Shown: piece after piece, positions 1 through 5,265 of the stretch
Layout of the letters: each line of letters opens with the position of its first letter
Numbering within the stretch: position 1 is the first letter of the stretch
From: an uncultured bacterium
GTDB lineage: Bacteria > Auribacterota > Tritonobacteria > UBA1439
Assembly (NCBI GenBank): GCA_937858775.1
Contig: CALLYX010000163.1
Coordinates: 1-10,851 of the forward strand
Length of the DNA: 10,851 nt
Reading direction: 5' to 3'
Position numbers and translations under genes: made by a program
Notes under the pieces: model-generated
What the model was told of the DNA's origin: nothing
Database searches by the model: none
What the model saw: the letters and a program-made list of their open reading frames with translations, nothing else

Positions 1-1
1 C

Positions 2-238
2 CACATCCAGGCCGAGATCATCCTGCCCGTCGTCCTCAACCTGGTGGTGAAGCCGGGCACAGGCGCCGGCGAGGTCCGGGTCATCTACTCCCACGCCGTC
101 GCCCTGGGCCAGTGCCGGAAGTTCGTGGAACGCTGCTTCCCGAAGGCTCAGCTCGAAGCCGCACTCTCGACAACTGAAGCGGTGGACCTTGCCCTCGCCC
201 GCGATGGCGACGCCGGCGCGATCGCCGGGCGCCTCGCC
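2..238 (+). pseudogene. pheA: Prephenate dehydratase fragment (C-terminal part of catalytic domain), truncated at both ends
   Basis: Prephenate dehydratase converts prephenate to phenylpyruvate in phenylalanine synthesis. Translation from base 2 gives AEIILPV, then VIYSHAVALGQCRKF (about 80-124) and STTEA (about 167), then AGAIAG (about 212-229). These follow, in order and spacing, the family pattern 'GE..LPI..LL', 'VYSHPQALAQC..FL', 'ST.EA' and 'AAI', as I recall it from E. coli PheA. The expected next elements, an 'A..YGL..L...I.D...N.TRF' segment and the ACT regulatory domain, are absent, and the frame changes to HEAT-type sequence somewhere around 230-250. The 5' half of the gene lies beyond the window or is missing. 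The seam position is approximate because neither parent sequence is available here. It is either a chimeric contig end or a real gene remnant. Confidence 0.72.
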
Positions 239-1270
239 CCCGTCGCCTCGGTAACCACCGCGGACCTGGCGTCGTCCCTCATGGCGGGCGGGGAGGATTC
301 CAGGGAGGTCGTGGTCCTCTCCGAACTTCTCCGCGAATGCGGCTCCGGCTCGGGCCTCGCCGCACGCGCGTCGCTCAGGATCAGGGGGCTCATGAAGAAG
401 GGGCGCGGAGCGGACGCGCTCGCGCTTTTCCGCGGCCTCCTCTCCCTCCTGGCGGGCGGGACCTCAGCGCTCGCCGGGACGGTGAGCGATGAGGTCCGCG
501 GCCTCTGCGCGGACGGCGTCCTCCCCGCGCTGTTGCTCTCCCCCGCTCCCGAGGAGGAGCGGATCGGGATCATGGCGGAGATCGTGCGTGAGATGCCGCC
601 GGCGGACGCCACGGCCGTCCTGGAGGCGCTTCTCGCCGACAGGCACCCGGAGCTCCAGGAGGTGTTGGTGGAGGCGGGCAGGCGCGAGCCCGCGGTCTTC
701 GCGGAGCTCCTGCGGAGCCGGATGGCAGGGGGCGCCCCCGGGGTCATCGCCCATGCCGTGGATATCCTGCGCACGCTCCCCGGGGAGATCTCGACGCCGA
801 TCCTCACGGACCTCTGCCGCCACACGTCCGCGGAGGTGCGGCTCCGGGCCGTCTCCGTCCTCGGAAAGTCCGGGGGCACGGACGCAGTCCCGCTCCTCCA
901 GATCCTCGTGAACGACACCGACGCTGAGGTGCGGAAGACCGCGATACCCCTGCTGGGGCATTGCGGGGGGGAGGCCGCGGCCGAGACGCTTCTCGGGATC
1001 GCCGCCGACCCCAAGGGCGTCTGGGGGGGCGAGGAGCGCGTCCTCGCCTGCCGGGCGCTCGCGAAGTGCGGTGGACAGGCGGCCGTACCCGTCCTCGCCG
1101 ACGTCCTCGCGAATGCGGCGGCCGGGCGCGATAAAGACGCCCAGATGCTCCGCTCCTCGGCGCGCTTCGCCCTGGAGAGCATCGGGGGGGAAAAGGCCCT
1201 GGCGGCCCTCCGGGCCGCCGCGCCCCGGCCGGGCCGGTCTGTCTTCAGGCGGTTTTTCGAGAAGGAGTGA
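2..1270 (+). CDS. HEAT-repeat protein (5' end fused to a prephenate dehydratase fragment; partial)
   Basis: The frame is open from base 2 to a TGA at 1268-1270. The first ~80 codons belong to another family (see the separate fragment entry). From about base 240 on, the protein is an alpha-helical repeat protein rich in Ala, Leu, Arg and Gly. The clearest HEAT / PBS-lyase-type units are near 827-1005, with motifs such as AEVRLRAVSVLG and AEVRKTAIPLLG spaced about 31 residues apart, and further helical pairs follow up to about 1220. HEAT solenoids are protein-binding scaffolds; no enzymatic motif is visible. A GTG at 44 could be called as a start but lies inside the dehydratase homology, so it is not the true start of the HEAT gene, whose own N-terminus is probably missing. 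The tail is basic (RSVFRRFFEKE). The stop lies 6 bases before the HD-GYP gene, so the two are almost surely cotranscribed. The HEAT assignment is secure; the partner is unknown. Confidence 0.8.
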   Translation, partial: HIQAEIILPVVLNLVVKPGTGAGEVRVIYSHAVALGQCRKFVERCFPKAQLEAALSTTEAVDLALARDGDAGAIAGRLAPVASVTTADLASSLMAGGEDSREVVVLSELLRECGSGSGLAARASLRIRGLMKKGRGADALALFRGLLSLLAGGTSALAGTVSDEVRGLCADGVLPALLLSPAPEEERIGIMAEIVREMPPADATAVLEALLADRHPELQEVLVEAGRREPAVFAELLRSRMAGGAPGVIAHAVDILRTLPGEISTPILTDLCRHTSAEVRLRAVSVLGKSGGTDAVPLLQILVNDTDAEVRKTAIPLLGHCGGEAAAETLLGIAADPKGVWGGEERVLACRALAKCGGQAAVPVLADVLANAAAGRDKDAQMLRSSARFALESIGGEKALAALRAAAPRPGRSVFRRFFEKE

Positions 1271-1276
1271 CAGGGC

Positions 1277-2686
1277 ATGGAGGCCCCGCGCTCGAAGCGC
1301 GAGGAGATGACGGCGGATCTGCTGTCGATCCTCGACAATATCGAGCTCATCGTCAAGCAGATGGTGACCGCCGGGAGCCAGGCCTTTCTCTACTCCGGCG
1401 AACACCCCGCGGTGCGCGAATACGTCGAACGGGCCTACACGACGATGCGGGAGATCCTCGTCCGCAAGGAGTCGTTCGCAATCAGCGCGCGGGAGGGCAT
1501 GCTGGTCTACGAAAACATACCCCTCTACCGCCTGAGCATGAGCGCGAGGAAGTTCATCGACTACCTGGAGGCGAAGAAGATCCACGGCATGATCGTAGCG
1601 CGGGGCCTCGCCTTCGAGGAGCTGCTCAGGTTCGTCGAGGTCCTGGTCTCTCCGGCGGTGCGGGTGCAGGGGCGCGAGGAGTTCAACAAGGAGCTCGCCG
1701 GCCGCGGGGTGCGTGCGATCACGGTCATGGAGATCAAGAAGGAGGACGAGAAGGAATGGGCCGCCCGCGAGCCCAAGGTCGTCTACGAGGAGGTGGTGCG
1801 GCTCATGCGGGCGTTCGCGCACGCGGCGATCCGGAAGAAGAAGTTCCCCTTCGGCGAGTCCGACGTTCTCGTGAGCGAGATCGCGGAGATCGTCTCGAAA
1901 GACCCCCGCGCCATGCTCGACCTCGTCTCCATCCGCGACTTCGACGAGCACGCCTTCACGCACGCGGCGAACGTCTGCGTCCTCGTCACCGCCTTTGCCG
2001 CGCTCTACGGGGCGGACCGCCCGCGCCTCGCCCCCGTCTGCCAGGCGGCGCTGCTTCACGACATCGGTAAGCTGTCGCTGCCGCCCGAGATCTTCCTGGG
2101 GGGGGGCGAGCCGACGCCGGGGCAGGCGGAGATCCTGCGCCGCCACCCGGTCGAGGGCGCGCGCGCCCTGGAGGAGGCGGAGGGGGCGCGGCCGCTCGCG
2201 GTGGTCGTGGCTTTCGAGCATCATATTCAGTACGACCGCAAAGGATACCCGGCGACCAAGGCCGGCCACCGCCCCTTGCCGATCAGCCTCCTCGTACAAA
2301 CGGCGGACGCCTACGACAACCTGACCGCGCCCCTCCGCGGGCGCCCCCCCCTCACCAGGGTCGGCGCCCTCGAGGAGATCGCCGCCGGCGCGGGGACCGT
2401 CTTCGACGCGGCGATCGTCAAGGGATTCCTCGGCATGATGGGCTACTACGTCCCGGGGACGCTGGTGGAGCTCGACACCGGGGAAGTCGCCGTCGTCGAG
2501 GAGATGCGCGGGGACAACCCTTCCCGCCCGACGGTCAAAATCCTGCGCGGCGGAGAGCGCGGCGCCCGTATCGATCTCGCGGAAAAGGGGCCGGGCGGGG
2601 AGTACCGGAAGACGGTCCGGCGCCCGCTGGGCGGCGAGGATCAGGGAAAGAAGGGCGCGCCGGCCCAGGCGCCCGGCGGCCCGTAA
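1277..2686 (+). CDS. HD-GYP-type phosphohydrolase (putative cyclic-di-GMP phosphodiesterase)
   Basis: 469 residues, cytoplasmic (no signal peptide or membrane segment). Residues 1-160 are a helical region of unknown function. The HD-GYP core spans about 220-390: H229 (FTHAANV), the HD pair H261-D262 with K265 (LLHDIGK), H290 (RRHPVEG), H315-H316 (EHH), GYP at 323-325 and D344 (TADAYDNLT). These are the metal-binding and signature positions of the family, which hydrolyses cyclic dinucleotides, usually c-di-GMP. The usual HHE is HHI here (I317) and DGSGYP is DRKGYP, so specificity or activity may differ. Residues ~390-425 (PGTLVELDTGEVAVV...RPTV) form the small C-terminal extension often seen in HD-GYP proteins; the tail is Gly/Pro/Lys-rich. 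The ATG at 1277 is preceded by AAGGAG (1262-1267, 9-base spacing) inside the end of the upstream HEAT gene, indicating translational coupling. A later ATG at 1307 has worse spacing. Confidence 0.86.
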   Translation: MEAPRSKREEMTADLLSILDNIELIVKQMVTAGSQAFLYSGEHPAVREYVERAYTTMREILVRKESFAISAREGMLVYENIPLYRLSMSARKFIDYLEAKKIHGMIVARGLAFEELLRFVEVLVSPAVRVQGREEFNKELAGRGVRAITVMEIKKEDEKEWAAREPKVVYEEVVRLMRAFAHAAIRKKKFPFGESDVLVSEIAEIVSKDPRAMLDLVSIRDFDEHAFTHAANVCVLVTAFAALYGADRPRLAPVCQAALLHDIGKLSLPPEIFLGGGEPTPGQAEILRRHPVEGARALEEAEGARPLAVVVAFEHHIQYDRKGYPATKAGHRPLPISLLVQTADAYDNLTAPLRGRPPLTRVGALEEIAAGAGTVFDAAIVKGFLGMMGYYVPGTLVELDTGEVAVVEEMRGDNPSRPTVKILRGGERGARIDLAEKGPGGEYRKTVRRPLGGEDQGKKGAPAQAPGGP

Positions 2687-2695
2687 CGGGGCCCG

Positions 2696-2724
2696 TTGCG
2701 GGAACGGCGGCTTGATGCTAGCAT
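2696..2724 (+). promoter_or_regulatory. Possible sigma-70 promoter for the second HEAT gene
   Basis: In the 82-base gap after the HD-GYP gene there is TTGCGG (2696-2701), 17 bases, then TAGCAT (2719-2724), with an extended -10 TG at 2716-2717. The -10 matches the consensus at 4 of 6 and the -35 at 3 of 6. The -35 overlaps a small hairpin, CCGTT / AACGG (2693-2697 with 2703-2707), that could weakly terminate or pause upstream transcription. If used, the transcript would start near 2731 and carry a leader of about 38 bases. This is a visual match only; the gene may simply be cotranscribed. Confidence 0.4.
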
Positions 2725-2768
2725 AGGCGATCCGTTCGGCAGCCCGGTCCACGGCCCGGAGGAGTGCG

Positions 2769-4409
2769 ATGGACGCCGTCACCAGGAAACTCTGCGCGCT
2801 CCTCGACCGCGACGACGTGGAACTCCAATGCTCCGCGGCGCGCGTGCTCGGCGAGCTCGGCGCCGCGAGCGGGGAGGTGCGGGCCTGCCTGGCGAAGCGC
2901 CTCCCGACCAGGAACCTCACCCTCAAGCATTATCTCCTCTCCGCGCTCGAACGGATCCCGGGCCGCGAGGCGCTCCCCTATCTCTTCCCCGTCCTCAAAG
3001 AGGGGGGGAAAGTGCAGGAGCGGGCGGCCGGCATCATCGTCTCCTGCGGGGCCGCGGCGGTCTCCGCCGGAAAGGCGCTCTTCGCCTCCGCGGACGAGGA
3101 TCTGAAGATGCAGATCGTCAGAATCCTCGGGACCATCGGAACGGCCGAGGGATGCCGCTTCCTGGTCGGCTGCATCCCCGACGCCGGGGCCGAGCTCCGG
3201 AGGGCCATCTGCCTAGCCCTCCGCGAGGCCTTGGGGAGGCTCTCCACGGGCGACAGGCGGTCGTTGATCGGAAGGATCGACGCGCTCCTCGCCTCTCCGC
3301 GCGCCAAGGCCTCGGGCGAGATCGCCGCCGCAGGGATCATGCTCCTCGGCTGCGCCGCGGACGCGTCGGGGATCGGGAGACTGCTCCGCGCGGCCGCGCC
3401 GGGCCAGCCCCCGCCCGTGCGGGAGCAGGCGCTGATCGCCCTCGGGCGCGTAGCAATCCCCGCCGCCCGCGCGCGGGAGGTCGTAGCCGCGCTCCTCCCC
3501 GCCCTCAAGGACGCCGATTACGCGAATGTCGGCCGCCACGCCCTCGCGGTGTTCCAGCGGATCGGCCTCCCGGGTGCCGCCGCCGCGCGGCTGGACGAAC
3601 AGCTCCGAGGGGCGCACCCGGCGGTTCGGGGCTTCGTCCTCTCCAGGATGAGCGCGGACGGGTCGGAGGAGAACATACGGCGGCTCCTGGCCTACCTGGC
3701 CTCCGGCGGCTTCGACGAGCGGCGCGCGGCGCAGGAGGCGCTGGCGAAGATCCCCGGGGCGGCGCCGCAAATCCTCAAGGGCCTCGACGCGGCGAAGGAG
3801 TACGAGGCGGGGATGCGCCTCGTCAGTATCCTCAGGTCGCTTGGCGCCAAGGCGGTCCCGCGGGAGAAGGCGCGCCTCTTCGACAGGATGGAGAAGCTCC
3901 GCGCGGCCGGCGACGAGATGGCCGCAGTCTACGCCGCGGCGCTCACGGTACTCGACCCCGCCTTCCTCTCGGCCAAGGCGCTGGACGTCGCCAGGCGCCT
4001 CAAGCGCGCCGGGGCGTTCGCCGACGCCGAGTCGTTCTTCGGCCTCCTCGCGCGGCACGCCCAGCTCACCGATGAGCTCAAGTTCGAGAAGGCCGTGGTG
4101 AAGCTCCGGCGCGGTCTTCCGGATCTCGCCTCCGCCCGGCGAGACGAGGACGAGTCGCTGCGCCTAATCGCCGAGCTCGCACGATCCCCGGGCTTTCCCC
4201 TTCTCAAGCGCCTGAAGGCGGAGAAGTCGCTCGGCCCGGACGAGCTCCACCACCTCGGCTTCCACTTCTCGGAGAAGCTCTTCGCCCAGAGGGAGCTCGG
4301 GGTCGCCCTGCTGACGCATATCGCCAAGAAATCAACGCGCAGCAGGATAGCCATCGCGGCAAGGCGAAAGCTCGAGCTCGTCGGGGCCCCGCTCCCGCGG
4401 AAGGGATGA
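2769..4409 (+). CDS. HEAT-repeat protein (complete)
   Basis: 546 residues, no signal peptide or membrane helix, composed almost entirely of predicted helix pairs. HEAT-like units can be seen at about 16-45 (VELQCSAARVLGELG), 51-80 (HYLLSALERIPG), 82-110, 112-140 (KMQIVRILGTIG), 143-160, 217-245 (VREQALIALGRVAI) and more loosely to about 400. The last ~150 residues are more charged and helical (for example KALDVARRLKRAGAF and FADAESFFGLLARH) and read like a TPR-type or other alpha solenoid. No catalytic motif is visible; the likely role is a protein-interaction scaffold. The ATG at 2769 has a strong GGAGGAG (2758-2764) with a 4-base spacer. With the HD-GYP gene and the upstream HEAT gene it forms a same-strand trio, so it may bind or regulate the HD-GYP enzyme, though that is inference. 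It is not an obvious duplicate of the first HEAT protein at sequence level. Confidence 0.85.
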   Translation: MDAVTRKLCALLDRDDVELQCSAARVLGELGAASGEVRACLAKRLPTRNLTLKHYLLSALERIPGREALPYLFPVLKEGGKVQERAAGIIVSCGAAAVSAGKALFASADEDLKMQIVRILGTIGTAEGCRFLVGCIPDAGAELRRAICLALREALGRLSTGDRRSLIGRIDALLASPRAKASGEIAAAGIMLLGCAADASGIGRLLRAAAPGQPPPVREQALIALGRVAIPAARAREVVAALLPALKDADYANVGRHALAVFQRIGLPGAAAARLDEQLRGAHPAVRGFVLSRMSADGSEENIRRLLAYLASGGFDERRAAQEALAKIPGAAPQILKGLDAAKEYEAGMRLVSILRSLGAKAVPREKARLFDRMEKLRAAGDEMAAVYAAALTVLDPAFLSAKALDVARRLKRAGAFADAESFFGLLARHAQLTDELKFEKAVVKLRRGLPDLASARRDEDESLRLIAELARSPGFPLLKRLKAEKSLGPDELHHLGFHFSEKLFAQRELGVALLTHIAKKSTRSRIAIAARRKLELVGAPLPRKG

Positions 4410-4453
4410 CGGGCCATCGCGCCCTCTTCGCCGCGGCGGGGGCAAGATTTCGG

Positions 4454-4481
4454 TGGACACCGGCGGGAAGTTCGTTATACT
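4454..4481 (+). promoter_or_regulatory. Strong sigma-70 promoter for the small lipoprotein gene
   Basis: TGGACA (4454-4459), a 16-base spacer and TATACT (4476-4481) match the sigma-70 consensus at 5 of 6 in each element, striking in such G+C-rich DNA. It lies in the 153-base gap between the second HEAT gene (stop 4407-4409) and the lipoprotein start at 4563. The predicted transcript start is near 4488, giving a leader of about 75 bases. Confidence 0.65.
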
Positions 4482-4504
4482 ACCACCGCACGGACGGTGA
4501 ACGT

Positions 4505-4522
4505 CGCGCCGCGGGCGGCGCG
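4505..4522 (+). other. Leader hairpin in the lipoprotein mRNA
   Basis: CGCGCCG (4505-4511) and CGGCGCG (4516-4522) are perfect 7-base complements around a CGGG loop, within the predicted 5' leader and 24 bases before the AAAGGAGG ribosome binding site (4547-4554). A weaker CACCG / CGGTG hairpin (4484-4488 with 4495-4499) sits at the predicted transcript start. These could stabilise the message. They do not cover the ribosome binding site, and no known riboswitch is recognised. Confidence 0.35.
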
Positions 4523-4562
4523 GGTGTTCGACATACGGCGGAATCGAAAGGAGGAGGGAGAC

Positions 4563-4781
4563 ATGAATGGCAGATTGGCGGTCCTCTTCGCCGCCCTTCT
4601 CGCGGTGGCGCTCTTCTGCGGGTGCGTCGGCTATTTCCACTACCATCCGATCAAGAGCACCGAGCAGGAGACGGCCGGGGCCGGCGGCGGGAAGGTTTTC
4701 ACGAGCGAGACATCCATGGGGCCGGCAGTCACGCCGTTGATCTCGGCGGCGCCGATTTCCGAGGAATCTCTCATCAAATAA
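4563..4781 (+). CDS. Small putative lipoprotein of unknown function
   Basis: 72 residues. The N-terminus is a short positive segment (MNGR), a hydrophobic stretch LAVLFAALLAVALF, then CGC. This resembles a lipoprotein signal peptide with modified Cys at residue 21; the lipobox (LFCGC) is non-standard because -3 is Phe and -2 is Cys. The mature part would be only ~50 residues, polar, with YFHYHPIKSTEQE and a Gly-rich stretch and no recognised domain. I do not recognise the family. The ATG at 4563 was chosen over an in-frame GTG at 4497 because AAAGGAGG (4547-4554) sits 8 bases before it and the signal peptide begins there. A near-consensus promoter upstream and a hairpin terminator downstream indicate a well-expressed single-gene transcript. 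It may resemble small envelope lipoproteins found in high copy, but this is inference. Confidence 0.68.
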   Translation: MNGRLAVLFAALLAVALFCGCVGYFHYHPIKSTEQETAGAGGGKVFTSETSMGPAVTPLISAAPISEESLIK

Positions 4782-4804
4782 ACGCTGGGCGCAACGGCTG
4801 CCGG

Positions 4805-4850
4805 GCGAGCGCGCCGCCTGTATAACGGGGGCGCGCTCGCTATCGTGTTT
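4805..4850 (+). terminator. Rho-independent terminator after the lipoprotein gene
   Basis: An 11-base perfect inverted repeat, GCGAGCGCGCC (4805-4815) and GGCGCGCTCGC (4830-4840), with a 14-base loop, is followed by the moderately T-rich TATCGTGTTT (4841-4850). It starts 23 bases after the lipoprotein stop (4779-4781). The T tract is interrupted, so efficiency is uncertain, but the stem is by far the strongest in the window. Confidence 0.6.
4819..4826 (+). promoter_or_regulatory. Possible -10 element in the terminator loop
   Basis: TATAAC (4821-4826, preceded by TG at 4819-4820) lies in the loop of the hairpin and matches the -10 consensus at 5 of 6. The only -35 candidate at a suitable distance, TGCCGG at 4799-4804 (16-base spacer), is poor. 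If real, it would drive the 79-residue gene starting at 4890. Confidence 0.25.
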
Positions 4851-4889
4851 CAGCGCCCGGCGCGCCGCGGGGAAAAGGAGGATCGGACA

Positions 4890-5129
4890 ATGGCGGGGAT
4901 CACGGTCGGCGATCTCGTGAGCTGGACGGCGGGCCAGAAGACCAAGGTGGGCGTCGTCCGGGAGGTCAACGCGGACGGCTCCTGCACGGTTGATATCACC
5001 ACCACCGCGGGGCGCTTCGAGGAGAGGATCAGCGCCGCGCGCCTGGAGCGCCTCACCTCCACCACCGCCCCCGCGCAGCCGCCCGGCGCCGGCTGCCCCT
5101 GCCCGGGCCCCGAATCCTCGGACACCTGA
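4890..5129 (+). CDS. Small protein with predicted SH3-like beta-barrel domain, function unknown
   Basis: 79 residues. Residues 1-52 have the alternating hydrophobic and turn pattern of a five-strand SH3/Tudor-like barrel: ITVGDLVSW, KVGVVREV, GSCTVDIT, FEERISAARLERL. 'GDLVSW...GVV..V' resembles small barrel families that begin with GD-x-V (for example DUF2945/KOW-type folds), but this is pattern matching, not a confirmed family. The tail from about 53 is Thr/Pro-rich and ends with a Cys pair (GCPCPGPE) and an acidic C-terminus, with no signal peptide. The ATG at 4890 has a very strong AAAAGGAGG (4873-4881, 8-base spacer), which supports a real, well-translated gene. It lies downstream of the terminator hairpin, so it is probably transcribed from its own promoter. 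Confidence 0.6.
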   Translation: MAGITVGDLVSWTAGQKTKVGVVREVNADGSCTVDITTTAGRFEERISAARLERLTSTTAPAQPPGAGCPCPGPESSDT

Positions 5130-5130
5130 C

Positions 5131-5150
5131 CGCGCCCCGTAGCCGGCGCG
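5131..5150 (+). terminator. Hairpin directly after the 79-residue gene
   Basis: CGCGCC (5131-5136) and GGCGCG (5145-5150) form a perfect 6-base stem with an 8-base loop, starting one base after the stop codon at 5127-5129. There is no T tract, so termination here is possible but unproven. Confidence 0.33.
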
Positions 5151-5218
5151 AAACGCCCCATCCCCCGCGCCCGGCGCGCGTGGAGAATGGCGTTTTCCCT
5201 GCGGGGCCGGCGCGCGCG

Positions 5219-5253
5219 CCGCGCCGTTAGGCCGCCCGAGGCGGGGGGCGCGG
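5219..5253 (-). terminator. Nested hairpin in the convergent gap, possible terminator for the minus-strand operon
   Basis: CCGCGCC (5219-5225) pairs with GGCGCGG (5247-5253), and inside it CCGCC pairs with GGCGG around a CGA loop near 5232-5244. It lies just past the end of the malonyl-CoA decarboxylase gene in the 136-base convergent gap (5130-5265), which holds no convincing gene. No T tract follows on either strand. Confidence 0.3.
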
Positions 5254-5265
5254 TGGGGCCTCCGG

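Noticed and set aside
2098..2106. Run of nine G in the HD-GYP gene as a possible frameshift
   Set aside because: The frame on both sides fits the family (LLHDIGK before, RRHP and GYP after) with normal spacing, so the run length appears correct.
464..2926. 820-codon open frame on the minus strand, plus another minus-strand frame at 148-1356
   Set aside because: Both are antisense to genes with clear domain matches (HEAT, HD-GYP). The translations are Arg/Ala/Pro-rich with no motif, as expected for antisense frames in G+C-rich DNA.
2696..4075. 459-codon plus-strand frame overlapping the second HEAT gene
   Set aside because: Low-complexity Arg/Gly/Pro translation in another frame of a well-supported gene; no ribosome binding site.
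4497..4562. Upstream GTG start for the small lipoprotein
   Set aside because: It would put 22 non-hydrophobic residues before the signal peptide and ignore the ideal AAAGGAGG-8-ATG at 4563.
4406..4825. 139-codon plus-strand frame starting in the end of the second HEAT gene
   Set aside because: It runs out of frame across the promoter and lipoprotein gene, and its composition does not look like a protein.
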